The notes under the pieces were generated by a model that did not search any database, had not been told where the DNA came from, and was given only the letters and a program-made list of their open reading frames with translations. This document shows, piece by piece, positions 17,514 to 26,779 of a DNA stretch of 64,000 nt. Positions within the stretch are counted from its first letter, which is position 1. Each line of letters begins with the position of its first letter. Source of the DNA: Alphaproteobacteria bacterium (GTDB lineage: Bacteria > Pseudomonadota > Alphaproteobacteria > Rickettsiales > Deianiraeaceae). The stretch covers positions 1 through 64,000 of the forward strand of contig JANYEN010000057.1 in assembly GCA_025363115.1 (NCBI GenBank). The letters run 5' to 3'. The translations under genes were made by a program, and so were the position numbers.

Positions 17514-18674
17514 TTAATACGACTCTTTTGTAATAGAATAAATTAAACGTGCAAATTCATCTTTAAAAATGCTATCCGAAATTTTTTCTCTTTTTAAAGC
17601 TAAAAAATCAGGATAATTATTATGATTACATAATTTTTCGGCTTTACATAAAGATATTAATTGAAACCATTGCCTGTAGGTATAAGGTTCGGTATTTACT
17701 AAAATTAAAGATTCTGGCGGTATATTATTAGCGCCAATATATTTAAAAAAATCATGATAAGTGTCCATAGTAGTTGCTCTATCTTGAGTTTGATATTTAT
17801 TTTTGGTGCTTATTACTTCAATTTTTTTTATGTCATATTTTTTAATAAGCATATTAGCTAAGTCTTTTTCAGTAGGTAATAATGTTGTAGCTTTAGTATA
17901 AATAAATTTACGACATTCTACAATAGATTCTTGTGTTTTATCTGATTTTAACCCATTTACTTTAATTGACTCCTTCAAATTTGCTACGGTCATATTACCT
18001 TCTTTTTTCCATTCTGGTTTTATTAACCCTACTAAATTAGTATATAAAATCATACGCTTTAAAGCAGGAAAGCTTTTATCGTTTAAAGATTCTTTAATAA
18101 TTTTTATAATTTCATTTTTATGTTTGCTAAACTCAGGAGTTTTAATAGTTAAAGTTTTATAAATTTGATTTACCCTATCTTCATTGAAATCTTCCAAGGT
18201 AACTGGTCGATCGCTAACCAAAATTATATAATTGTTATTTTTGTAATTTTTATTAGAAATAATTTTTTTAAATACCTTATTCATGCCGTCATATGTAGAG
18301 CCAGCAATTAACCATTTTTTATCTGATGAAATATCTTTAACATCATTTTTTTGTACAAATATTTTTTGCATGTTAAAATTAAATTTGGTATTTTGTAAAT
18401 CACGACGTTCCACGCCAGGCTTGCGTAATAAATTTTTTTGCATTTTTTCATTTAATTCTTCGATAGTAGAAATTTGTGATAAATTTAGTTTATTTAAATT
18501 ATTAAGCTCAATTAAGGTATTTTTTAAAGTAGTTTTGCTTATAAATATTTGGTTTAATATTTCATCTTCTTTTGTTTGATAAAGGTTATCTATTATTTTA
18601 TCGATATTTTTAAATTCTGAAGCTTTTACTTGTCCTGTATTCATTAAAAGTATCATAAATATAATATATTTCAT
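17514..18674 (-). CDS. Hypothetical exported protein
   Basis: I do not recognise this protein of about 386 residues. From the ATG at 18674 the N-terminus (MKYIIFMILLMNTGQVKASE) is a clear signal peptide; a longer frame to 18704 would add ten residues before it and is less likely. The middle has 'KKWLIAGSTYDGMNKVF' and 'NNNYIILVSDRPVTLEDF', and the C-terminal third has 'KKIEVISTKNKYQTQDRATTMDTYHDFF' and 'PPESLILVNTEPYTYRQWF'. This alternation of strands with acidic turns loosely recalls the alpha/beta fold of DUF218/YdcF-type proteins ('REQAR'-like 'YQTQDRATTM'), but I cannot confirm it. Probably periplasmic. Confidence 0.65.
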   Translation of the reverse strand: MKYIIFMILLMNTGQVKASEFKNIDKIIDNLYQTKEDEILNQIFISKTTLKNTLIELNNLNKLNLSQISTIEELNEKMQKNLLRKPGVERRDLQNTKFNFNMQKIFVQKNDVKDISSDKKWLIAGSTYDGMNKVFKKIISNKNYKNNNYIILVSDRPVTLEDFNEDRVNQIYKTLTIKTPEFSKHKNEIIKIIKESLNDKSFPALKRMILYTNLVGLIKPEWKKEGNMTVANLKESIKVNGLKSDKTQESIVECRKFIYTKATTLLPTEKDLANMLIKKYDIKKIEVISTKNKYQTQDRATTMDTYHDFFKYIGANNIPPESLILVNTEPYTYRQWFQLISLCKAEKLCNHNNYPDFLALKREKISDSIFKDEFARLIYSITKESY

Positions 18675-18754
18675 ATGGGTAGCAATTTTATTAATAATAA
18701 ACATTCATTAAATTTAGTAAAAAATTTTAATTAAAAGCAAAATAAAATTTTATT

Positions 18755-18768
18755 GTTCCACATAGAAC
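18755..18768. other. parS-like palindrome, copy 1
   Basis: GTTCCACATAGAAC in the thrS upstream gap. It matches 13 of 16 positions of the pseudomonad parS form TGTTCCACGTGGAACA when flanks are counted. Related sites are at 26401 and 35380. Confidence 0.3.
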
Positions 18769-18872
18769 TATTTAAACATTCTATTATTTTAAAAAGCGTC
18801 AATTAAAACAAAAGGTTTATTGATTTTTAAAAGATTAGTATAATTTTAAAGCATAAATAAATATAACTTATA

Positions 18873-20762
18873 ATGATAAAAATTACTTTTCCTGATGGAA
18901 ACCAAAAAGATTATGATATTGGAATTAATTGCATGCAAATTGCCGAAAGTATAAGCAGGGGCTTGGCAAAAAACGCGATTGCTACTAAAATAAATGGTAA
19001 AATGTCTGATATGTCGACCATTGTTAATCAAGATAGCTCGATTATTTTTTATACTCATGATAAAGAAAATGCCGAATCTCTTGATGTAATAAGGCATGAT
19101 ACAGCTCATTTATTAGCACAGGCAGTTAAAGAATTGTATCCAGAAACACAAATAACAATTGGTCCCAGCGTGGAGGATGGATTTTATTATGATTTTGCAC
19201 GTGAAATGCCTTTTTCAAGTGAAGATTTAGAGGTGATTGAAAAAAAAATGCATCAAATTGCAGGGCAAAACTATGCTTTTGAAAGAAAAATTTTTGCAAG
19301 AGATGAAGCAATAGATTTTTTTAAAAACCAGGGAGAAATATTTAAGGCAGAAATTATTAGTTCAATTCCTGCTAATGAAGATGTTTCTGTTTATCGGCAA
19401 GGTGATTTTCATGATTTATGCAGAGGACCCCATGCTCCTTCAATGGGTTATTTAAAGCATTTTAAGTTGCTTAGAGTCTCGGCAGCTTATTGGCGAGGTG
19501 ATGCTAAAAATGCCAGTTTGCAAAGAATTTATGGAACTAGCTGGGGCACAAAAAAGTCATTAGAAGATTATTTATTTAGAATTGAAGAAGCAAAAAAACG
19601 TGACCATAGAAAGCTAGGCAAAGAACTAGGTCTTTTTCATCAACAACAAGAGGCGCCAGGAGATATATTTTGGCATCCAAAAGGACGTAAGTTATATCTA
19701 ATAATTGAGCAATATATGAGAGATTTGCTAGATAAAAATGGTTATCAAGAGGTAAAAACCCCAATATTGGCAAAACGCAATCTTTGGGAAAAATCAGGGC
19801 ATTGGGAAAAATTTAGAGAAAATATGTTTACATCACAAATTGATGATGAAGATTATGCAATAAAACCAATGAATTGCCCTTGTCACGTGCAGATTTTTAA
19901 CAACGATCTTCGTAGTTATCGTGATTTACCAATGCGACTCGCCGAATTTGGTTGTTGTCATAGATATGAGCCTTCAGGTTCACTGTATGGAATTATGCGA
20001 GTTAGGTCTTTTACTCAAGATGACGCCCATATTTTTTGCACCGAAGAGCAAATTGCTGATGAAACTATAGCTTTTTGCAAATTATTAACAAAGGTTTATA
20101 ATGACCTTGGTTTTACGGATATAAAAATAAAATTTTCTGATCGTCCAGAAATAAGAGCAGGCAACGATGAAACTTGGGATAAAGCTGAAAATTCCTTAAA
20201 AAAAGCAATGGAAAACAGCGGATATGAATATACTTTAAATAAAGGAGAGGGTGCATTTTATGGTCCAAAACTTGAATTTGTATTAAAAGATGCAATCGGC
20301 AGAGACTGGCAATGTGGCACTTTACAGGTTGATTTTGTGTTGCCCGAAAGACTTGGTGCTGAATATGTATCAAGCGAAAATAGCAGAAAAATTCCTGTTA
20401 TGTTGCATAGGGCTATTTTAGGTTCATTAGAACGTTTTATTGGTATTTTAATTGAACAATATGCAGGTAAATTGCCTATTTGGCTAGCACCAGTTCAAGT
20501 TGCTGTAGTTGGAATTAGTGACGTACATCAAATTGCTGTTACCAAGCTTACTGATAAAATGCAAGATGCTGGAATACGAGCAATTAGCGACTTGACCAGC
20601 AATACCGTAAATTATAAAATTCGCGAATATTCTAATCAAAAAATACCTTTTATTGTGGTTATTGGAGATAAAGAAATTGCAGATGGAACTGTTTCGGTAC
20701 GTAGATTTGGTGAAACTAAAGCCGAGGTTGTTAAGGTTGAGGATTTTGTGAAGCTGTTTTGA
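18873..20762 (+). CDS. thrS: Threonyl-tRNA synthetase
   Basis: Charges tRNA-Thr. Domains in order: TGS (1-62), N-terminal editing domain with '[17 protein letters not shown]' and 'GFYYDF', the class II catalytic core with '[10 protein letters not shown]', '[21 protein letters not shown]', '[10 protein letters not shown]' and '[21 protein letters not shown]', then the anticodon-binding domain from about residue 535. Zinc ligands Cys (MNCPCH) and His are present. The total of 629 is slightly short: it ends at 'VEDFVKLF', where relatives carry 10 to 15 more residues. A second, degraded copy of the tail with that missing end lies 1.2 kb downstream (21991-22137), after an unrelated gene. Confidence 0.96.
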   Translation: MIKITFPDGNQKDYDIGINCMQIAESISRGLAKNAIATKINGKMSDMSTIVNQDSSIIFYTHDKENAESLDVIRHDTAHLLAQAVKELYPETQITIGPSVEDGFYYDFAREMPFSSEDLEVIEKKMHQIAGQNYAFERKIFARDEAIDFFKNQGEIFKAEIISSIPANEDVSVYRQGDFHDLCRGPHAPSMGYLKHFKLLRVSAAYWRGDAKNASLQRIYGTSWGTKKSLEDYLFRIEEAKKRDHRKLGKELGLFHQQQEAPGDIFWHPKGRKLYLIIEQYMRDLLDKNGYQEVKTPILAKRNLWEKSGHWEKFRENMFTSQIDDEDYAIKPMNCPCHVQIFNNDLRSYRDLPMRLAEFGCCHRYEPSGSLYGIMRVRSFTQDDAHIFCTEEQIADETIAFCKLLTKVYNDLGFTDIKIKFSDRPEIRAGNDETWDKAENSLKKAMENSGYEYTLNKGEGAFYGPKLEFVLKDAIGRDWQCGTLQVDFVLPERLGAEYVSSENSRKIPVMLHRAILGSLERFIGILIEQYAGKLPIWLAPVQVAVVGISDVHQIAVTKLTDKMQDAGIRAISDLTSNTVNYKIREYSNQKIPFIVVIGDKEIADGTVSVRRFGETKAEVVKVEDFVKLF

Positions 20763-20763
20763 T

Positions 20764-21987
20764 ATGGCAATAATTGATAATAAAAAGGCGTCCGAACAAA
20801 AATATTGCAAAGATTTACAGGAGATATTTTTTAAATATTATACATTTAACGAATTTAAATATTTGGATACAGAGAAATCTAAAAATGGGAGTCAGTATTT
20901 GGAATTTTCAGATGCTATCGTTATAATTAATGATAATATATTGGTTTTTCAAATGAAAGGCGATACATTGAATGAAAAATCTATAAAAAATTTTAATTAT
21001 GATGAATGTAAGCAAAAAGGTATAGAACAACTAAAATACAATCAAAAATTATTATCGGAGAAAAACTTAAGTGATATAATAGCATATCAGGGTATAAAAA
21101 AATCAGAAAGTAAAGAAAATCCAATAGATTATAAAAAAAATGAAAATACAAAAATATTCTACATTTTATGTATGGATACCGTAGAAACAATTGATGAATA
21201 TGAAGATATATACGACTCGAAAAATGATTTATTTTTGTTTAAAAATTATGATCATTTTAAGACAACACTTGATTATACAGGAACAATTGTTGACTTTGTA
21301 AATTATTTAGATTTATTAAAAAATAAGCCCAACGGATTAGATCAAATGAAAGATATTGAAAATCTGTATTGGTTTATACGCAATAATCGTTCAATGGAAG
21401 AATTAAATAAATATACCTTAGATACAATTATAAAAGCAGATGATGGCAATGGGTATATTTTTTCTTGCGGTCATAATCAATTGTTATCTTTAACAGATGA
21501 TGTAATAAAAACTGAGGCTACCAAGATACTTAAGGAAGACGAAGAAACTAAAAAAATTTTGAAAGAAATAAGAGACATAATATATAACGATAATAGTAAA
21601 TCGGAACAAGAGAAAGAATATTTTTTAAAATATTTTTGTAAAGAGAGTATGGATGATTTATATGCACATACAAAAGCTATTATTAAACAGATAAAGAATA
21701 ATCAAGAATCGTTTATGCCATCTGCATATGTAGGGAAAGAAGAATTTGACGGAATTTTTTTTAGATACATTAAGCCTGATTATAATAAAATTGGAATCAA
21801 ATATGGAAAAACAATAGATCAGGCAAGAGAAATGGTAAAAAATAATATAGATACATTTGAAAAAATGATTAATATTATTAACAATGCAAGCAAAGCTGGT
21901 ATTACTCTTCCTGAAAGTGAAAAAATAGATAAAATAGTTACCATTAATTACACAGATAAGCGTTTTGATTATCTTAGTAAACCATAA
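20764..21987 (+). CDS. Hypothetical protein with possible PD-(D/E)XK nuclease-like N-terminus, inserted at thrS 3' end
   Basis: 407 residues, not recognised as a named family. The first about 130 residues contain 'GSQYLEFSDAIVIINDNILVFQMKG': an acidic residue, a hydrophobic strand with Asp, and 12 residues later Gln-x-Lys. This is the layout of the restriction-endonuclease-like (NERD/Mrr type) core with a (D/E/Q)-x-K ending. The remainder is helical and charged, with no transmembrane segment. The ATG follows the thrS stop by one base, so the gene depends on thrS transcription and probably on translational coupling. It separates thrS from a second thrS tail, which suggests that it arrived together with the present thrS 3' end. 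The nuclease call is inference. Confidence 0.6.
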   Translation: MAIIDNKKASEQKYCKDLQEIFFKYYTFNEFKYLDTEKSKNGSQYLEFSDAIVIINDNILVFQMKGDTLNEKSIKNFNYDECKQKGIEQLKYNQKLLSEKNLSDIIAYQGIKKSESKENPIDYKKNENTKIFYILCMDTVETIDEYEDIYDSKNDLFLFKNYDHFKTTLDYTGTIVDFVNYLDLLKNKPNGLDQMKDIENLYWFIRNNRSMEELNKYTLDTIIKADDGNGYIFSCGHNQLLSLTDDVIKTEATKILKEDEETKKILKEIRDIIYNDNSKSEQEKEYFLKYFCKESMDDLYAHTKAIIKQIKNNQESFMPSAYVGKEEFDGIFFRYIKPDYNKIGIKYGKTIDQAREMVKNNIDTFEKMINIINNASKAGITLPESEKIDKIVTINYTDKRFDYLSKP

Positions 21988-21990
21988 AAT

Positions 21991-22137
21991 TTGCCAATAT
22001 TAGGAGCAAATACTCTATTGATTGACGTTATTGGAGACAAGAAAGTGCTAGATGGGGCGGTTTCTGCAGGTAGATTTTGTGAGAATAAAAGCGAAAAAAT
22101 GAGCATAGAATTATTAAAACAAACAATACACAAATAG
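21991..22137 (+). pseudogene. Displaced 3' tail of thrS
   Basis: An open stretch with no start codon encodes 'DVIGDKKVLDGAVSAGRF' and then 'CENKSEKMSIELLKQTIHK' and a stop. It aligns with the end of the intact thrS ([20 protein letters not shown]) at about 14 of 23 positions, and continues into the C-terminal helix that the intact gene lacks. The first residues (NLPILGA) resemble the start of the anticodon-binding domain (GKLPIWLAP), so an internal deletion is possible. It looks like the original thrS end, cut off by the gene at 20764-21987. Confidence 0.72.
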
Positions 22138-22220
22138 CATTGCAATATTTTCTGTAAAACAATATTTTAACATCTGTAAAATAATATCAATTTACCATAT
22201 TTGTTAATTTTTTTGTGTCT

Positions 22221-23270
22221 CTAAAAACTATCAATATCAGTTGGATCTAAGCTACCACTAATATAGCCGCCATCGTATTGATTAATTTTTGATACTTTTT
22301 TATAACAATCAGAAGATATGTGATCTTCACAATCATTTGTATTTATAGGCAATGAAATATCGGTAGTTCTATGATGGTGACACCACCAAGGGTTATTTTG
22401 ATGCAAATAAGAATTTTTTTTCAAAAATTTATATTTTTTTTCATATTTTACCCTTAGCATCCCTAGCAATGACTGGTCATGATTATGGGTTGTATTCGGG
22501 TATTCATCTTCAGCTCGTGGACCAGTCATAATTATTTCAGGTATCTGAGAAACTTTTAACCACTCTTTATAAAATTGTTTCATTTTTTTTGAATTATTTA
22601 TTATTATTATATGAATTAGTATTGAATTTGTACGTCGGTACTTATCATTGTCCATATCAAAATAACGTAAAGCTTGTCTTTTGGTATAAGTACCAACATT
22701 CCATTTGCCAGGAAAATGCTTCTCAAGATATTTTTGACTGCTAAAAAAGAAAACTGTATCAGATTTTGTTTCGACCATTTCTTTTAAATAATCGGTCATA
22801 GGAGAGAGAAAGTTTACGCCGCTATCAGCCCAAATGATAATATCGCCTTCTGGTATTTCGTTAAGAGCTTTATATATTATATATGGTTTCCATAAATAAT
22901 ATCCAGCTCCATAATTTTTTCTATCCCCGAATATTTTAATATTTTTTTTAACAAAAGCAGGGTCAACATCTGCAAAAGAATATTGTTTAACATTATCTAT
23001 GCAATTTAGTAAAGCCGAAGCTGATAAAAATCTTTGATTTTGAAAATGAATATCATTGCCGTCAGCATAAGAAATTAACCATACTTTTTTACCTGGAATT
23101 TTTTCGCATTGTTTGCTTTTTATAACTGAGATATCGTATGGTACTATTTGCTTTCTCGGATCATCAAGCACTAATGGTTTGTTATTAAAGTTTTCAATAA
23201 TTAAGGTTATAATAATACCAGTAATTATAGCAAACAAAGAAAATAAAAAAATGTTGAGTTTTTTAAACAT
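22221..23270 (-). CDS. Membrane-anchored glycosyltransferase-like protein
   Basis: 349 residues with one N-terminal membrane segment (IFLFSLFAIITGIIITLII), so a type II membrane protein with its bulk in the periplasm. The core resembles GT-A-like glycosyltransferases of the 'GYYLWKPYII..AL..IPEGDIIIWADSG' type: an aromatic Gly-Tyr-Tyr-Leu-Trp-Lys-Pro stretch, then a hydrophobic strand ending in an acidic 'WADSG' that would be the metal-binding DxD-like position. A later His-Asp-Gln (HNHDQSLLG) and a Trp/His cluster (WWCHHHRT) may line the site. The substrate is unknown and no polysaccharide genes are adjacent. The first part (residues 60-90, GKKVWLISYADGND) fits the nucleotide-sugar fold. Confidence 0.6.
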   Translation of the reverse strand: MFKKLNIFLFSLFAIITGIIITLIIENFNNKPLVLDDPRKQIVPYDISVIKSKQCEKIPGKKVWLISYADGNDIHFQNQRFLSASALLNCIDNVKQYSFADVDPAFVKKNIKIFGDRKNYGAGYYLWKPYIIYKALNEIPEGDIIIWADSGVNFLSPMTDYLKEMVETKSDTVFFFSSQKYLEKHFPGKWNVGTYTKRQALRYFDMDNDKYRRTNSILIHIIIINNSKKMKQFYKEWLKVSQIPEIIMTGPRAEDEYPNTTHNHDQSLLGMLRVKYEKKYKFLKKNSYLHQNNPWWCHHHRTTDISLPINTNDCEDHISSDCYKKVSKINQYDGGYISGSLDPTDIDSF

Positions 23271-23349
23271 ATTATTTTTTAATAATTATTTATGTTACAG
23301 AAATCAAGATAGTTTTTATTTTGCAAGTTAATAAACTTCAAAAACAAAA

Positions 23350-25218
23350 TTATAGTTTAGTTTTGAGATTTTTCATAAAAACAACAATTGCCATAATTGC
23401 AGCCGATGTTACTCCAGGTATTAATCCAGCAATGCCAATTGTAATAGGCTTAGCTTTGACCAGTTTTTCAACTACCTCATTAGATAAACTTTTGATTTGA
23501 TTGTAATCAATGCTTTCGGGTATTTTAGTGTTATAATAATCATTTAACTGAATAATTTCTTCATGTTGTTTAACTAAATAAGTTATATATTTAGCTTCGG
23601 CTTCAATATATCGTTTTACGTCTTCACTAACTTTGGATAAATCAATCTCATTATTGCAAACATTTGGCACCTGATCAAGCTCAATGTACCTTGCACTTAT
23701 TAATTCAATAGCATTTCGTTTTACTCCATCCATGCTAATATTAATTCCATAACTGGCTAATTTATTTGGAGTAACAAAAATATTTTGCAATTTGTTCCAT
23801 AATAAATCAATTTGGCTTTGTTTAGCATTAAAAATATCAGCCCGCTTTTTTGTTACGCATCCAATCTTTATTCCTTGTGCAGTTAACCTAACATCTGCAT
23901 TGTCACCTCTTATTGAAAGTCGATACTCGGAGCGTGAAGTAAACATCCTGTAAGGTTCTCCATCTATGCCAACAGATGTTAAATCATCAATCATAACCCC
24001 AATAAAGCTGGTCATACGACTTAAAATAAATTCCTCGGTCCTATTTTTGGCTTTTAAAGCAGCATTTACCCCAGCAACCACTCCCTGCCCTGCCGCCTCT
24101 TCATATCCAGTAGTTCCATTAATTTGACCAGCTAAAAATAATCCAGGTATTTTTTTAGTTTCTAAAGTTTGCTTAAGTTCTCGAGGATCAACATAATCAT
24201 ATTCTATGGCATATCCTGGTTGGGTAATTACTGCATTTTCTAATCCTTTTATAGTATGAATAAATTTTTCTTGTATTTCAGCAGGCATTGAAGTTGAAAT
24301 ACCATTAGGATATACTAAATCGCTATCCAGTCCTTCTTTTTCAAGAAAAATCTGATGCCTTTGTTTATCAGCAAACTTTCGCACTTTATCTTCAATAGAA
24401 GGGCAATACCTGGGACCTTTTGATAAAATAGATCCGTTATACATTGGTGAAAGATTAGTATTTTCAAGCAATATTTTATGAGTCTCAGAATTTGTATAAG
24501 TTATAAAGCAATCAATTTGGGGAATATCAATATGCGTGTTAGTAAAAGAAAATGGAATAATTTCATCATCGCTTTTTTGAGCTTCTAATTCCGTAAAGTT
24601 AATGCTATCAAATTTAATTCGTGCAGGAGTTCCTGTTTTTAATCTTCCCATGTTAAATGCCGACTTTTTAAGAGCCTGGGCAAGACCAATGCTTGGTTTT
24701 TCATTAACTCTTCCTGCGTAAATTTGTTTGGCACCAACGTGAATTAACCCGTTTAAAAAAGTCCCACTAGTTATTACAAGGCTTTTGCAACTTAATTTAA
24801 TATTATTATCAAGTAAAACCCCAGATATTAAATTATTATCAAATATAACGTCTTCAACCATTGCTTCAATAATTTGCAATTCGGGATACTGCTCCGCTAA
24901 AATTTTGTTAATAGCAATTTTATATAATTTGCGGTCAATTTGGGCACGCTGACCCCAAACTGCTTCTCCCTTACTACGATTTAACACTCTGCAATGAATA
25001 GAAGCCATATCGGCCGCTATGCCCATAACGCCATCAAGAGCATCAATTTCTTTGACAATCGTACCTTTTCCTATTCCTCCAATAGCAGGATTACACGAAA
25101 GTTCACCTAAATTATCATACTTAATTGTAATAAGAGCGGTTTTTGCCCCCATTCTATAAGCACTACAAGCTGCTTCAATACCAGCATGCCCCCCACCCAC
25201 AACAATTACATCCAACAT
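23350..25218 (-). CDS. mnmG: tRNA uridine 5-carboxymethylaminomethyl modification enzyme MnmG (GidA)
   Basis: FAD-dependent partner of MnmE that modifies U34 of several tRNAs. The FAD motif '[19 protein letters not shown]' is at the N-terminus, and the family markers '[23 protein letters not shown]', '[12 protein letters not shown]', '[15 protein letters not shown]' and '[23 protein letters not shown]' follow. The C-terminal helical domain with '[19 protein letters not shown]' is complete. The 622 residues are normal. The usual neighbours (mnmE, rsmG, parA/parB) are not next to it. Confidence 0.97.
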   Translation of the reverse strand: MLDVIVVGGGHAGIEAACSAYRMGAKTALITIKYDNLGELSCNPAIGGIGKGTIVKEIDALDGVMGIAADMASIHCRVLNRSKGEAVWGQRAQIDRKLYKIAINKILAEQYPELQIIEAMVEDVIFDNNLISGVLLDNNIKLSCKSLVITSGTFLNGLIHVGAKQIYAGRVNEKPSIGLAQALKKSAFNMGRLKTGTPARIKFDSINFTELEAQKSDDEIIPFSFTNTHIDIPQIDCFITYTNSETHKILLENTNLSPMYNGSILSKGPRYCPSIEDKVRKFADKQRHQIFLEKEGLDSDLVYPNGISTSMPAEIQEKFIHTIKGLENAVITQPGYAIEYDYVDPRELKQTLETKKIPGLFLAGQINGTTGYEEAAGQGVVAGVNAALKAKNRTEEFILSRMTSFIGVMIDDLTSVGIDGEPYRMFTSRSEYRLSIRGDNADVRLTAQGIKIGCVTKKRADIFNAKQSQIDLLWNKLQNIFVTPNKLASYGINISMDGVKRNAIELISARYIELDQVPNVCNNEIDLSKVSEDVKRYIEAEAKYITYLVKQHEEIIQLNDYYNTKIPESIDYNQIKSLSNEVVEKLVKAKPITIGIAGLIPGVTSAAIMAIVVFMKNLKTKL

Positions 25219-25344
25219 TTTATTTTAATAATTAACCAACAAATGATTATTTTTAAGCTTTAAAAAACAATAAAAATATTTTTTAATTGCATTACAAATA
25301 AACATGCAATTATTTTTATTAACATTAATTAATTTTTAATTTAT

Positions 25345-25986
25345 ATGACACTTTATCTTGATGAAATAGCTCCTAATTTTACTCAAAAATCTAATATTGG
25401 AGAAATTGATTTTTATAATTATTTAAGCTCAAGCTGGGGTATAATTACCTCTCACCCTGCTGATTTTACTCCAATTTGCACTACCGAAATGGGTACAATA
25501 AGCAATTTAGCAAATGAATTTAAACAAAGAAACGTAAAAATTTTAGGGTTAAGCGTTGATTCTGCTGAATCACATCAAAAATGGATTCCTGATATTAATA
25601 AAATATATAATTGTAATTTGGATTTTCCTATTATTGCCGATGATGATAGAAAAGTAAGCAAATTATATGGAATGATTAAAGAGGGTTCGAGCGATATGAA
25701 ATTACAAACTACCGTTAGATCGATGTTTATAATAGATCCTAATAAAAAAATACGAATTATAACAATATATCCAATGGCGGTGGGGCGTAATTTTGCTGAA
25801 ATTATCAGGTCTATAGACGCTTTGCAAACAGCAGATAAACATTCTGTTGCCACGCCTGCTAATTGGCAGATAGGTGATCGTTTAGTTGTTCCAGCTTCAG
25901 TAAATAATGATCAAGAGGCGTTAGCTAATTACAAAAATGTAGAGGCAATAACTACCTATTTACGCTATACGGATGGAAAAAGATAA
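25345..25986 (+). CDS. Peroxiredoxin (1-Cys, Prx6-type)
   Basis: Reduces peroxides through a catalytic cysteine. The motif 'SHPADFTPICTTE' carries the peroxidatic Cys near residue 46, with the supporting Thr four before it and 'TTVRSMFIIDP' bearing the conserved Arg. The 213 residues and the long C-terminal part (IGDRLVVPASVNN, then 'YLRYTDG') identify the Prx6/1-Cys group rather than the typical 2-Cys AhpC. No C-terminal resolving Val-Cys-Pro is present. The final 14 bases overlap yraN, so the two are cotranscribed. Confidence 0.93.
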   Translation: MTLYLDEIAPNFTQKSNIGEIDFYNYLSSSWGIITSHPADFTPICTTEMGTISNLANEFKQRNVKILGLSVDSAESHQKWIPDINKIYNCNLDFPIIADDDRKVSKLYGMIKEGSSDMKLQTTVRSMFIIDPNKKIRIITIYPMAVGRNFAEIIRSIDALQTADKHSVATPANWQIGDRLVVPASVNNDQEALANYKNVEAITTYLRYTDGKR

Positions 25987-26401
25987 TATTATTTTTAGAA
26001 TAATTCGTTCAACTTTTGCAAATGATAGTAGGTTTTTTAAATTCAAAAAATATTTTTATTATAAAATAGGTTTATATGCCGAAACTCTAGTTATTGTATT
26101 TATGTTTTTTAAAGGATATAAATTAATCAAACACAGATACAATAACTATTGCGGAGAAATTGATTTAATACTTTGCAAAGGCAAAACAATAGTTTTTGTT
26201 GAGGTAAAAACCCGCACCACTGAAATTGATTATTTTGCAATTGTTTCATCTAATCAAAAACGCAGAATAATAAAATCTTCTGAAGTTTTTTTAGCTAAAT
26301 ATAAAAAATATAATAAACATTTTAGCAGATTTGATATTTGTATAGTCAATTCAATCCTACCTTGGAAAATACATCATATTCAAAATGTTTGGGGAATATA
26401 G
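25973..26401 (+). CDS. yraN: UPF0102/YraN family predicted endonuclease-fold protein
   Basis: A small restriction-endonuclease-fold protein of unknown exact function. The family core is clear: 'GLYAETLVIVFMFFKGYKLIKHRY' then 'YCGEIDLILCKGKTIVFVEVKTR', with the Glu-Ile-Asp and Glu-x-Lys residues of the PD-(D/E)XK site intact. The C-terminus 'RFDICIVN' is also typical. Its N-terminus has about 25 residues more than most members, and the start overlaps the peroxiredoxin stop, so a later start is possible. Confidence 0.88.
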   Translation: MEKDNIIFRIIRSTFANDSRFFKFKKYFYYKIGLYAETLVIVFMFFKGYKLIKHRYNNYCGEIDLILCKGKTIVFVEVKTRTTEIDYFAIVSSNQKRRIIKSSEVFLAKYKKYNKHFSRFDICIVNSILPWKIHHIQNVWGI

Positions 26402-26414
26402 TTCTACGTAGAAC
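26401..26414. other. parS-like palindrome, copy 2
   Basis: GTTCTACGTAGAAC, a perfect 14-base palindrome right at the yraN stop, in the short gap before the convergent gene. It differs from GTTCCACGTGGAAC by one symmetric pair. It could alternatively be a short terminator stem, but there is no T-run after it. Confidence 0.35.
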
Positions 26415-26425
26415 AATAGCATTAT

Positions 26426-26773
26426 TTATCTTGCTTCATTAGGCAGACCAGTCATACCCCATTTGCTATTAGCAATTTCCCACCCCGCTCCAATCTTGTA
26501 ATATCCTTTTTCTAAATAATAACTAGCGGTTAATTTATTACCTATAAATGCCATGATTATAGAAATTACTGATGGAGTACAAAATCCAGCGCATAAAAAT
26601 ACGGCAATAGAAGGAAACCACCAACATACCGAAGAACATAAAAATAAAAGCAATCCCCAAATAGGCATTCCGCGAAATAAGAAAGGTATCCATCCAAAGA
26701 ACAAAATAGTCCAGCTAAAACCAATTTTAACTTCCTTGGTCACTCCATTATCATTTTGTAACTGTACGTGCAT
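26426..26773 (-). CDS. Small membrane protein, DUF2628/HrgC-like
   Basis: 115 residues with two or three hydrophobic segments (FSWTILFFGWIPFLFRG, then WGLLLFLCSSVCWWFPSIAVFLCAG) and a C-terminal soluble tail with 'YYLEKGYYKIGAGWEIAN'. The pattern of a short N-terminal strand, 'FSWTILFFGWIPFLFRGD/M' and a 'GYK' tail fits the DUF2628 group of small bacterial membrane proteins of unknown function. Six bases separate it from the trxB stop upstream on the same strand, so it is probably read through from trxB. Confidence 0.65.
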   Translation of the reverse strand: MHVQLQNDNGVTKEVKIGFSWTILFFGWIPFLFRGMPIWGLLLFLCSSVCWWFPSIAVFLCAGFCTPSVISIIMAFIGNKLTASYYLEKGYYKIGAGWEIANSKWGMTGLPNEAR

Positions 26774-26779
26774 AATTTG

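Noticed and set aside
20484-20810. Antisense frame over the end of thrS
   Set aside because: Shadow of the conserved anticodon-binding domain.
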